From Streptomyces sp. man185 (lineage in GTDB: Bacteria; Actinomycetota; Actinomycetes; Streptomycetales; Streptomycetaceae): a stretch of 64,000 nt of DNA. The DNA is taken from the NCBI GenBank assembly GCA_002551355.1, contig NTHE01000034.1:23208-87207 (forward strand). The letters are read 5' to 3'. Under the pieces are notes generated by a model that saw nothing but the letters and a program-made list of their open reading frames with translations, did no database searches and was not told the origin of the DNA. The position numbers and the translations under genes are program-made. Below, piece after piece: positions 1-7,419 of the stretch (position 1 is its first letter; each line of letters opens with the position of its first letter).

Positions 1-987
1 GCGCTGGTGGCGGAGCAGGTGCCGGGGATCGACGCGATTCTGGTGGGGCACGCGCATGTGGAGATCGCCGAACACTTCGTGACGAACAAGGAGACCGGCA
101 AGCGGGTCGTGCTCTCGGAGCCGGCGAAGTGGGGGCAGCGGCTGACGCTGTTCGACTTCGATCTGGTGTGGGAGAAGGGCCGCTGGACGGTCGAGAAGGC
201 CGGTTCGCAGGTGCTGAACTCCAACACGGTGGCGGAGGACCGGAAGGTGACGTCGCTGCTGCGGCGCGAGCACCGCAAGGTGGTGGAGTACGTCAACCAG
301 GTGATCGGTACGTCGGTGGTGGCGATGTCGACGGCTCAGGCGCCGTGGAAGGACGAGCCGATCATCGATCTGATCAATCAGGTGCAGGCGGAGACGGTGA
401 AGGCGGCGCTGGCGGGCGGGGAGTACGCGGCGTTGCCGGTGCTGTCGCAGGCTTCGTGTTTCTCGCGGACGGCGGGGATTCCGGCCGGTGATGTGACGAT
501 CAGGGATGCGGCGGGGCTGTATCCGTTCGAGAACACGCTGGAGGCGCGGCTGATCACGGGCGCCCAGCTGAAGGATTACCTGGAGTATTCGGCCCGGTAT
601 TACGTGCGGACGGCGGCGGGCGGTCCGGTGGACACGGCGAAGCTGACGAACGCGGACGGGATTCCGGACTACAACTACGACGCCGTGTCGGGCGTGACGT
701 ACGACATCGACATCGCGAAGCCGGCGGGTTCGCGGATCGTGGGTCTTTCGTTCGAGGGGAAGGCGATCGACCCGGCGGCGGAGTTCGTGTTCGCGGTGAA
801 CAACTACCGGGCGAGCGGTGGGGGGAACTTCCCGCATGTGCCGGGTGCGCGGCAGTTGTGGGCGAATTCGGACGAGATCCGGAACACGATCATCGGGTGG
901 GTGCGGGAGAAGGGTTCGGTGGACCCGGCCGCGTTCGCTTCGGTGGGGTGGCGGCTGACGCGTGAGGGGACGCCGGTGTTCCCGTAG
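1..987 (+). CDS. 5'-nucleotidase / 2',3'-cyclic phosphodiesterase, C-terminal part
   Basis: The reading frame is open at the left edge, so this is the last ~328 residues of a larger protein. The GHAH metal-binding motif of calcineurin-like metallophosphatases lies near residue 16 of the visible part. After it comes a long 5'-nucleotidase C-terminal domain (FSRTAGIPAG, the AAGLYPFENTL stretch, and NNYRASGGGNFP near the end), which binds the nucleotide. Family members are usually secreted UshA-type enzymes that release phosphate and nucleosides from extracellular nucleotides. The N-terminal signal and the rest of the metal centre are outside the window. A GC-rich hairpin follows the stop. Confidence 0.88.
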   Translation, partial: ALVAEQVPGIDAILVGHAHVEIAEHFVTNKETGKRVVLSEPAKWGQRLTLFDFDLVWEKGRWTVEKAGSQVLNSNTVAEDRKVTSLLRREHRKVVEYVNQVIGTSVVAMSTAQAPWKDEPIIDLINQVQAETVKAALAGGEYAALPVLSQASCFSRTAGIPAGDVTIRDAAGLYPFENTLEARLITGAQLKDYLEYSARYYVRTAAGGPVDTAKLTNADGIPDYNYDAVSGVTYDIDIAKPAGSRIVGLSFEGKAIDPAAEFVFAVNNYRASGGGNFPHVPGARQLWANSDEIRNTIIGWVREKGSVDPAAFASVGWRLTREGTPVFP

Positions 988-1012
988 TCCTGTTTGCGTT
1001 GTGCTGTTCGTT

Positions 1013-1045
1013 CGGCCCGGGTCTCCTTCGGTGGGGCCCGGGCCG
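1013..1045 (+). terminator. Hairpin terminator after the 5'-nucleotidase
   Basis: CGGCCCGGG (1013-1021) pairs perfectly with CCCGGGCCG (1037-1045) around a short inner stem and a TTCG turn. It starts 26 bp after the stop codon. There is no U-run, as is common for Streptomyces terminators. Confidence 0.6.
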
Positions 1046-1131
1046 TTCGTTGTGGGGGGGGCCAGGGCGTGTCCGGCCGATCATGCGGCAGAGGCAGATA
1101 GAAACACCGGTCATGCCTGCCTGTTGAGGGG

Positions 1132-1701
1132 TCACAGAGGCGCCAACTCCACCCTGCCTGTGAATCGGCCACCCACTTGATCGGCGAGCCAGTGGACGCG
1201 GGCGATCTGATCGCCATTCCGATCCCGGACGTGGACGTGGACGGTGTGGTCCTGCGACGGTTCGTCCTGGTAAAGGTCCCGGGAATTCACTGTCAGCGTG
1301 AGGTAGGCGTACTTCTGCGAAATCGCTTCCAGCCCGGCTTCGAGAACCGCAGGCCATGCGTTCAGATCCCATCGAACAGCTGCGGGGTCCCGTCCCAAAG
1401 CGGCGACGAAGGGCTCAGCGTGGTCCAGCGGATGCCCCCAGTCGAACACTCGGATCGGCAGACAGTCGGCAGGGTTGTCGTTGGCTTCCGAAGACCCACG
1501 CTGTTCGCCGGCCAACGCCCACCATTCGAGGTCGGGCAGTACGTGGCGTACTCGCGTCAGGACGTCCGGCGACCTGATCACGGCTTCGAAGTCCACTTCT
1601 CCCTGATCGGTGTCTGCCATGCCCAGCAAGGTATGCACCGCACGTATCGCTTCAGATAGGTCGGTGGTTGTGAGGACCGCAGCCGCGGCAGAGTTACTCA
1701 T
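1132..1701 (-). CDS. Hypothetical protein (orphan, lower GC)
   Basis: An open frame of 189 residues if translated from the ATG at 1701; a GTG at 1722 would add seven residues. I do not recognise a family. The protein is acidic and soluble, without signal peptide or membrane segment, and contains WWALAGEQRG and a C-terminal HVHVRDRNGD stretch that looks like beta strands. Base composition is visibly lower in GC than the neighbouring genes, and it sits beside IS remnants. This suggests a horizontally acquired gene. No good ribosome binding site is seen, so expression is uncertain. Confidence 0.55.
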   Translation of the reverse strand: MSNSAAAAVLTTTDLSEAIRAVHTLLGMADTDQGEVDFEAVIRSPDVLTRVRHVLPDLEWWALAGEQRGSSEANDNPADCLPIRVFDWGHPLDHAEPFVAALGRDPAAVRWDLNAWPAVLEAGLEAISQKYAYLTLTVNSRDLYQDEPSQDHTVHVHVRDRNGDQIARVHWLADQVGGRFTGRVELAPL

Positions 1702-1764
1702 TCCGAAACCATAAGACGGCACTCACAAACCGGCCCGAGCGGGTGCTGACCTGCCTCGCATTCG

Positions 1765-2001
1765 TCAAGACCGGAGCCATATTGCAAGTGACGCTGCGGT
1801 GACGGCGCCGAGGAAGACGTAACCGCGCTTGTCGAACCGCGTGGCCACCGCTCGGGACTGCTTGAGTCGATTGATCGCCCGCTCGACAGCGTTGCGCTTC
1901 TTGTAGCGGTCCTCATCGAAGCCGGGCGGCCGTCCACCGCGTGCGCACTTGCGCCAGCGGGCCGCCTGGCTGTCGGCTTTCTCCGGCATCGGACAGTTCA
2001 T
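1765..2001 (-). pseudogene. IS5-family transposase remnant (C-terminal end)
   Basis: This frame encodes only the last ~75 residues of an IS5-type DDE transposase. It has the GGRPPGFD linker, then RNAVERAINRLKQSRAVATRFDK carrying the catalytic Glu region, and the terminal LAIWLR. The N-terminal domain and the two catalytic Asp residues are missing, so it cannot be active. It differs clearly in sequence from the intact transposase at 2815-3704 and lies in the opposite orientation, so it derives from a second, older element. Confidence 0.8.
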
Positions 2002-2046
2002 GACGACATATCACGACACCATGATCCACCAGTGATGATCATAGGA

Positions 2047-2066
2047 AGACACCCCTAGGGGTGTCT
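2047..2066. repeat. 20-bp perfect palindrome
   Basis: AGACACCCCTAGGGGTGTCT is a perfect inverted repeat without a loop, centred on CTAG. It lies between the transposase remnant and the methyltransferase. Its right half runs into TGTCTGACAA, which also occurs at the right end of the IS at 3722. It could be an IS end fused to its target, or an operator. Confidence 0.6.
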
Positions 2067-2148
2067 GACAATTCCGGTCTGATCAGCGAGATTCGGCTGA
2101 GCTGGCAATCCGGAGGTGCGCCGATCGGCTGGGGGGACTGGGCAGTGG

Positions 2149-2778
2149 CTACGCACGGCGGGCCAGTAGATGGGCGTCGAGGAAGCCCCGATCAGAGGAT
2201 GGATCGTGGAGCAGCCGGGCGAAGGGATCGAGCCCAGCATCGCCCAGCAGTTCGGCGAGGCGATCCACCGGCCAGCTGTAGGCGGGCGCCACCTTGTGGT
2301 CGAACCGGACCGGTTCTTGTCCGTCGGTCCCGAAGAAGGAGACCAGGAGCAGACCGTCCGGTGCCAGGACGCGTACCTGTTCGGCGAGCAGCTCCGGTAG
2401 TTCCCCCGGAGGGGTGTGAATCATTGAGTAGTGGGCCAGTACGCCGCCGAGCGCGGCGTCCTCGATCGGCAGGGATTCCATCCGCGCCTCTTGGAAGCGC
2501 AGCGCCGGATGGGCCTGCCGGGCGTGGTCGACCATGCCGGGGGCAAGGTCTAGTCCGAAGGCGTCCAGGCCGAGTTCGTGCAGCATGGCTGTCAGATGTC
2601 CGGGCCCGCACCCGACGTCCGCTGTCCGCAGGTTGCCCGTCGCGCGCACCAGTTCGGCGAAGGTGCCGATCATGGCCCGGGAGAAAGGCTGTGTTTCCAG
2701 CCGGTTTGCGAACAGCGATGCGTACAGCTCGACGACACCGTCGTAGGCCGTCCTGGTCTCGTCCTGATGATTCGCCAC
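2149..2778 (-). CDS. Class I SAM-dependent methyltransferase
   Basis: A 209-residue protein when started at the GTG at 2778; the longer open frame runs into the neighbouring IS and is unlikely. It has the Rossmann-type methyltransferase core: motif I TADVGCGPGHLTAML at about residues 45-60, an acidic end of strand 2 (LDAFGLDLAPGMVD), and the motif IV region GVLAHYSMIHTP. Substrate is unknown; the family includes small-molecule and biotin/quinone-type methyltransferases. The gene is flanked on both sides by IS-derived sequence. The IS left end begins 17 bp upstream of the start codon, so the native promoter has probably been displaced. Confidence 0.85.
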   Translation of the reverse strand: MANHQDETRTAYDGVVELYASLFANRLETQPFSRAMIGTFAELVRATGNLRTADVGCGPGHLTAMLHELGLDAFGLDLAPGMVDHARQAHPALRFQEARMESLPIEDAALGGVLAHYSMIHTPPGELPELLAEQVRVLAPDGLLLVSFFGTDGQEPVRFDHKVAPAYSWPVDRLAELLGDAGLDPFARLLHDPSSDRGFLDAHLLARRA

Positions 2779-2794
2779 GGGCAGGACTCTATAG

Positions 2795-3722
2795 CCGGTC
2801 TGATAATTGATCTTGTGGCAGGTCGAGGTGAGTTGACGGATGCGGCATGGAGGCGGATAGAGCCCCTTTTGCCTCAGGTGGACGGACGGGGCCATCCGTG
2901 GCGTGATCACCGGCAGGTGGTCAACGGGGTGCTGTGGCGGCTGCGGACCGGGGCTCCGTGGCGGGATCTTCCCGACCGGTTCGGGCCGTGGCAGACCGTC
3001 TACGAGCGGTTAGCCCGCTGGGAGGCGGACGGCACCTGGGCACGGTTGCTGGAGCACGTTCAGGTCCGCGATGACGCGGTGGGCCGGGTGGAATGGACCG
3101 TCTCCGTCGACTCCACCATCAACCGAGCCCACCAGCACGCAGTCGGCGCCCGCAAAAAGGGGATGTGAACGGGGACGAACTGGAAGATCCGGGCCGCTCG
3201 CAGGCGTGCCAGGCCCTCGGCCGCTCCCGAGGCGGACTGACCACCAAAGTCCATCTCGCCGTCGATGGCCGGGGCCTGCCCCTGTCGATTGTGCTCACGC
3301 CCGGCAACGTCAACGACGCGACGGCGTTCGGCCAGGTCCTCGACGGCATCCGCACCCCGCGCCTCGGCACGGGCCGCCCGCGCACGACACCGGACCGTGT
3401 GCTGGGTGACAAGGCGTATTCCAGCAGGGCCATCCGCCATCTGCTGAGGCGCCGGGGCATCGCTGCCACGATCCCCGAGCGCCGCGACCAGGCGGCGAAC
3501 CGCCACCGACGCGGAGCCCTCGGCGGCCGGCCGCCGGCCTTCGACAAGGTCACCTACCGCGACCGCAACGTCGTCGAACGATGCTTCGCCCGCCTCAAGC
3601 AGTTCCGCGCGATCGCAACCCGGTTCGACAAGCTCGGCGACCGCTACCGTGCCGGAGTTGTCCTGGCTTCCTTGATCCTCTGGCTCCGCGAGTCCACGGG
3701 GTAATCATTTGTCAGACAGGCC
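2795..3722 (+). mobile_element. IS5-family (IS427-like) insertion sequence
   Basis: About 0.93 kb. The left end GCCGGTCTGATAATTGAT and the inverted right end GCCTGTCTGACAAATGAT match at most positions and form imperfect terminal repeats. Between them lies one transposase read from two overlapping frames. CTA lies next to both ends (left near 2789-2791, right at 3723-3725), consistent with a 2-4 bp target duplication, though the exact ends cannot be fixed by eye. The right end stands directly at the stop codon of the monooxygenase gene at 3723. Confidence 0.85.
2815..3704 (+). CDS. IS5-family transposase, made by -1 frameshift
   Basis: The first frame starts at GTG 2815 and stops at 3168; the second frame continues to 3704. 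They join at A_AAG_GGG (3156-3162), which fits the X_XXY_YYZ slippery pattern for a -1 shift, giving a fusion of about 296 residues. The N-terminal part is the IS5 DUF4096-type domain (LTDAAWRRIEPLLP). The DDE residues are visible: Asp in SVDSTINRAH before the shift, Asp in LGDKAYSS, and Glu in VVERCFARLKQFRAIATRFDK after it. Length and organisation match active IS427-group elements, so it may be functional. Confidence 0.88.
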
Positions 3723-5150
3723 CTAGAGGGATTGGCTCAGGGGGACGAGGGCGGGGGCCTGGGCCGGGATGGTGGGGGGTTGGGGGGTGAGGCCGAAGGT
3801 GGTGAAGGCGGTGCGTTCGGGGAGGGGGTAGGGGTTGGCGCCGGTGAGGTTGTTGAGGATGGTGGCGCTGCGCCAGGCGGCGAGGCCGAGGTCGGGGGCA
3901 CCGACTCCGTGGGTGTGGCGTTCGGCGTTCTGTACGTAGACGTGTCCGGTGACGGCGGGGTCGAGGACGAGGCGGTAGTGGTTGTCGATGCGGGGGCGGT
4001 GGGAGGCGTCGCGGCTGAGGTAGGGGGCGAGGCCGCCGAGGATGGCGTCGAGGGGGCGTTCGCGGTAGCCGGTGGCGAGGATGACGGCGTCGGTGGTGAG
4101 GCGGGTGCGGGTGCCTTGCTGGGTGTGTTCGAGGTGGAGTTCGACGCGGGTGTTGGCAAGGCGGCCGGCGGTGCGGACGTGGACGCCGGGGGTGAGGGTG
4201 GCGTCGGGCCAGCCGCCGTGGAGGGTGCGGCGGTAGAGCTCGTCGTGGATGGCGGCGATGGTGTCGGCGTCGATGCCTTTGTGGAGCTGCCATTGGCGGG
4301 GGACGAGTTCGTCACGGGCGGATTCGGGGAGGGCGTGGAAGTAGCGGCTGTAGTCGGGGGTGAAGTGCTCCAGGCCGAGCTTGGAATATTCCATGGGGGC
4401 GAAGGCCTGGGTGCGGGCGAGCCAGTGGATTTTCTCGGCGCCTTCGGGGCGGGCGCGCAGGAGGTCGAGGAAGATCTCGGCGCCGGACTGGCCGGATCCG
4501 ATGACGGTGATGTGGGTGGCGGCGAGGAGTTGTTCGCGGTGGCGGAGGTAGTCGGCGGAGTGGAGTACGGGGACGGATTCGGCTTCGGCGAGGGGTTTGA
4601 GGGGTTCGGGGACGAAGGGTTCGGTGCCGATGCCGAGGGCGATGTGGCGGGCGTAGGCGCGGCCGAGGGCTTCGGCTTCGCCGTCGCGGTCGAGTTGGGT
4701 GAAGTCGACTTCGAAGAGGGCGCGGTCGGTGTTCCAGCGGACGGCGTCGACCTGGTGGCCGAAGTGGAGTCCGGGGAGTTGTTCGCTGACCCAGCGGCAG
4801 TAGGCGTCGTATTCGGCTCGTTGGATGTGGAAGCGCTCGGCGAAGTAGAAGGGGAAGAGGCGGTCGCGGGTGCGGAGGTAGTTGAGGAAGCTCCAGGGGC
4901 TGGTGGGGTCGGCGAGGGTGACGAGGTCGGCGAGGAAGGGGACTTGGAGGCTGGCGCCGTCGAGGAGGAGGCCGGGGTGCCAGTGGAAGGCGGGGCGTTG
5001 TTCGTAGAAGGTCGCGGCGAGGGGTCGGGGGTCTCCGGGGGTGGCGGGGATGTGGTGGGCGAGGGCGGCGAGGGAGAGGTTGAAGGGGCCGATGCCGATG
5101 CCGACGAGGTCGTGTGGCTGGTCGGGTTCGTGGGCGGGCCGGTCGGTCAT
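3723..5150 (-). CDS. FAD-dependent L-lysine/ornithine/diamine N-monooxygenase (siderophore type)
   Basis: 475 residues, starting at ATG 5150 inside the stop of the decarboxylase (ATGA overlap). The N-terminal FAD motif GIGIGPFNLSLAAL, the FHWHPGLLLDGASLQVPF segment and the NADPH motif VIGSGQSGAEIFLDLL place it with IucD/RhbE/DesB-type N-hydroxylases. These make the hydroxamate precursor of siderophores. The D-x3-LATGY-type motif (AVILATGYRERP) is near residue 350. Partner context points to hydroxylation of a diamine such as cadaverine or 1,3-diaminopropane. The stop codon TAG lies exactly at the IS junction, so the native C-terminus could have been longer. No acyltransferase or NIS synthetase follows. 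Confidence 0.9.
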   Translation of the reverse strand: MTDRPAHEPDQPHDLVGIGIGPFNLSLAALAHHIPATPGDPRPLAATFYEQRPAFHWHPGLLLDGASLQVPFLADLVTLADPTSPWSFLNYLRTRDRLFPFYFAERFHIQRAEYDAYCRWVSEQLPGLHFGHQVDAVRWNTDRALFEVDFTQLDRDGEAEALGRAYARHIALGIGTEPFVPEPLKPLAEAESVPVLHSADYLRHREQLLAATHITVIGSGQSGAEIFLDLLRARPEGAEKIHWLARTQAFAPMEYSKLGLEHFTPDYSRYFHALPESARDELVPRQWQLHKGIDADTIAAIHDELYRRTLHGGWPDATLTPGVHVRTAGRLANTRVELHLEHTQQGTRTRLTTDAVILATGYRERPLDAILGGLAPYLSRDASHRPRIDNHYRLVLDPAVTGHVYVQNAERHTHGVGAPDLGLAAWRSATILNNLTGANPYPLPERTAFTTFGLTPQPPTIPAQAPALVPLSQSL

Positions 5151-6643
5151 CGCGGGGTGTCGCCTTCCGTGGGGTGAGGGGTGGGGTGGGGCGCGGCGGG
5201 GGTGGTCGGTGGATGGGTGAGGAGGTCGGCACGGGCGCCGGTGACGAGGTCGGCTGTGGTGCCCGTGACGAGGTCGGCTGTGGTGCCGGTGACGAGGTCC
5301 AGGAGCGCTTGGAGGTCCTGGGGGGTGGTGTGGGGGTTGAGGAGGGTGGCCTTGAGCCAGAGGCGGCCTTCGGCGTGGGCGCGGCCGAGGACTGCGTGTC
5401 CGCGTTGGAGGAGGGTGCGGCGGACGGTGGCGACGGTGTGGTCGTCGGTGCCGGTGGGGCGGAAGAGGACGGTGCTGATGGTGGGGCGGTCGTAGAGGTC
5501 GAGGGTGGGGCTTTCGGTGATGAGGTCGGCGAGGCGGTGGGCGGAGGCGACGGTGCGGTCGATCAGGTCGGCGAGTCCGGTGCGGCCGAGGGCCTGGAGG
5601 GTGACGGCGATCTTGAGGGCGTCGGGGCGGCGAGTGGTGCGCAGGGAGCGGCCGAGGAGGTCGGGGAGGCCGGCTTCGGTGTCGTCGTCGGCGTTGAGGT
5701 AGGGGGCGTGGTGATGGAGAGGGGTGAGGTGGTGGTGTTCGGGTACGGCGAGGAGGCCGGCGGAGGCGGGCTGCCAGCCGAGTTTGTGCAGGTCGAGGGT
5801 GACGCTGTGGGCGCGGTCGAGGCCGTGGAGGAGCCCGCGGTGGGTGGGGCTGAAGAGGAGCGGCCCGCCGTAGGCGGCGTCGATGTGGAGTTCGGCGTCG
5901 TGGGTGGTGCAGAGGTCGGCGATGGCGTCGAGGGGGTCGATCTCGCCGGTGTCGGTGGTGCCGGCGGTGGCGACGACGAGGAGGGGGCGGTGGAGTTGGG
6001 TGAGGGCTTCGTCGAGGGCGGCGAGGTCGAGGGTGCCGGTGGGGGCGGGGACGACGACGGGTTCGGGGAGGCCGAGGAGCCAGGCGGCGCGGGCGATGCT
6101 GTGGTGGGCGTTGGCGCCGCAGACGGTCTGGACGGGGCCGTGGCGTTCGCGGGCGAGGAGCAGGGCGAGTTGGTTGGCCTCGGTGCCGCCGGTGGTGATG
6201 ACGGCGTCGGGTGAGGGAGCGCCGGGGTAGATCTCGGTGGCGAGGGCGCTGGTGAGGTCGGCTTCGAGGGCGGAGGCGGCGGGGGCCTGGTCCCAGGAGT
6301 CCATGGAGGGGTTGAGGGCGCTGGCGGCGAGGTCGGCTGCTGCTGCCAGGGCGAGGGGTGGGGTGTGGAGGTGGGCGGCGCAGTGCGGGTGGGCGGGGTC
6401 GGCGGCGCCCGCGGCGAGGGCGGTGACGAGGGAGCGCAGGGCGTGGTGGGGGCCGGTGCCGTGGTCGGGGATGAGGGGGTGGGTGGCGGTGCGGGTGCGG
6501 GGGGTGACGGTGTCGGGTCCGCCGGCGGGGAGGGGGCCGCTGCGGAGGGTCGCGCCTTCGTGGAGAGCGGTGAGGACGGTGTCGATGAGGGGGCGCAGTG
6601 CGGCGGGGCCGGCGGTGCCTCCGGCGAGGGGCGGGGTGGGCAT
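5147..6643 (-). CDS. PLP-dependent group II decarboxylase (lysine or diaminobutyrate type)
   Basis: 498 residues from ATG 6643, which has AAGGA about 11 bp upstream; a TTG at 6724 would add an unlikely N-terminus. Family landmarks are ANAHHSIARAAWLLG (ring-stacking His), HIDAAYGG (Asp255 to the pyridine nitrogen) and TLDLHKLGW with the Schiff-base Lys near 287. It is the usual partner of the N-monooxygenase that follows, supplying the diamine for a hydroxamate siderophore. It does not look like the canonical desferrioxamine DesA N-terminus I remember. I see no DmdR/IdeR-like iron box upstream. The C-terminus carries a 24-bp tandem repeat encoding ADLVTGTT units, probably outside the catalytic core. 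Confidence 0.85.
   Translation of the reverse strand: MPTPPLAGGTAGPAALRPLIDTVLTALHEGATLRSGPLPAGGPDTVTPRTRTATHPLIPDHGTGPHHALRSLVTALAAGAADPAHPHCAAHLHTPPLALAAAADLAASALNPSMDSWDQAPAASALEADLTSALATEIYPGAPSPDAVITTGGTEANQLALLLARERHGPVQTVCGANAHHSIARAAWLLGLPEPVVVPAPTGTLDLAALDEALTQLHRPLLVVATAGTTDTGEIDPLDAIADLCTTHDAELHIDAAYGGPLLFSPTHRGLLHGLDRAHSVTLDLHKLGWQPASAGLLAVPEHHHLTPLHHHAPYLNADDDTEAGLPDLLGRSLRTTRRPDALKIAVTLQALGRTGLADLIDRTVASAHRLADLITESPTLDLYDRPTISTVLFRPTGTDDHTVATVRRTLLQRGHAVLGRAHAEGRLWLKATLLNPHTTPQDLQALLDLVTGTTADLVTGTTADLVTGARADLLTHPPTTPAAPHPTPHPTEGDTPR
5223..5300. repeat. 24-bp tandem repeat inside the decarboxylase 3' end
   Basis: Copies at 5241-5264 and 5265-5288 differ at one base. A half copy follows at 5289-5300 and a degenerate copy lies at 5223-5240. 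The unit is in frame and encodes eight residues (ADLVTGTT). A multiple of three, it changes protein length without shifting frame. Confidence 0.85.
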
Positions 6644-6945
6644 GGGTGGGGTGGTCCTTCGGGTGCGCGGGGGTGGACATGCCAGCTTGTCCCGGGTTTC
6701 GGGTGGCGCGGCCGAAGAGCCCAACGATCGGAACTCGAAAGGGGTACTAGCGGCCCATGGGGCCCGATCGGGTTGGGGCGGGGTGGTAAGGGTGTGCGGT
6801 TGTTGGACGGGTGTGCGGAGGCGCGGAGACCGGGCCAGAGCCGGGCCGGGCCGGGCACGAGGGGCGGACGCAATGACCCCATGGAGAAGAGTTCAGGTCA
6901 GCAGTGGTGCGGCGGACTTCCGTCGTGCGGAACGGGGCCCCGCCG
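6644..6945. other. Divergent intergenic region, decarboxylase / ArsR regulator
   Basis: 302 bp between the divergent starts. It holds the decarboxylase ribosome binding site and a 10-bp palindrome CCCGATCGGG (6763-6772). It also holds a possible 22-codon reading frame (ATG 6881 to TGA 6949) whose stop overlaps the GTG of the ArsR gene. I see no iron box (pattern TnAGGnnAGGCT) and no clear -35/-10 pair. Confidence 0.5.
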
Positions 6946-7419
6946 GTGAGTACGCCGCTGTACCGATTGGAGGCGGAGTTCTTCAAGACGCTGGGGCACC
7001 CGGTCCGGATCCGGGTGCTCGAACTGCTCAGTGAACGCGATCACGCGGTCTCGGAGATGCTGAACGAAGTGGGGGTCGAGGCCGCCCATCTGTCGCAGCA
7101 GCTGGTCGTGTTGCGCCGCGCCGGTCTGGTGACGGCCCGGCGGGAGGGCTCGGCCGTCCACTACAGCCTGGCCGACCCCGGGGTGGCGGAGCTGCTGCGG
7201 GTGGCGCGGACGATCCTGACCGGGGTGCTGGCGGGCCAGGCCGAAATGCTGGCCGATCTGGGTCGGTGGACGACGGCCCGGACGATGCTCGTCCGGGCCG
7301 TTCAGAGGCCCCTTGAGGCTCCGGCCGTCAGCCGTTCGCGGCGGTGGCCGTCCGTACGGCCAGCGCCCGGCGGACGTCGTCGAGCTGATCGACGAGCTTG
7401 CGGCGCAGGGCGGGGATGA
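6946..7419 (+). CDS. ArsR-family winged-helix transcriptional regulator
   Basis: Start GTG 6946 (157 residues); a GTG at 6904 would add 14. The ArsR winged-helix core is clear in residues 5-85: FFKTLGHPVRIRVLELLSERDHAVSEML, then the recognition helix AAHLSQQLVVLRRAGLV and the wing ARREGSAVHYSL. The family represses its target in response to metals or other small ligands. No CxC-type metal site is seen in the recognition helix region. The C-terminal ~30 residues are Arg/Pro-rich and overlap the 3' end of pepN on the other strand by 92 bp, so the true end may be less conserved. Confidence 0.8.
   Translation: MSTPLYRLEAEFFKTLGHPVRIRVLELLSERDHAVSEMLNEVGVEAAHLSQQLVVLRRAGLVTARREGSAVHYSLADPGVAELLRVARTILTGVLAGQAEMLADLGRWTTARTMLVRAVQRPLEAPAVSRSRRWPSVRPAPGGRRRADRRACGAGRG

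Noticed and set aside
3723..6680. A 985-codon open frame on the minus strand running through both the monooxygenase and the decarboxylase region
   Set aside because: Upstream of 5150 it is an Arg/Pro-rich shadow of the decarboxylase, which has clear PLP motifs in another frame; the real monooxygenase starts at the coupled ATG 5150.
6644..6945. Iron box upstream of the decarboxylase
   Set aside because: Searched by eye for TnAGGnnAGGCT-type sequence on both strands and found none; the pair may not be controlled by DmdR1/IdeR.
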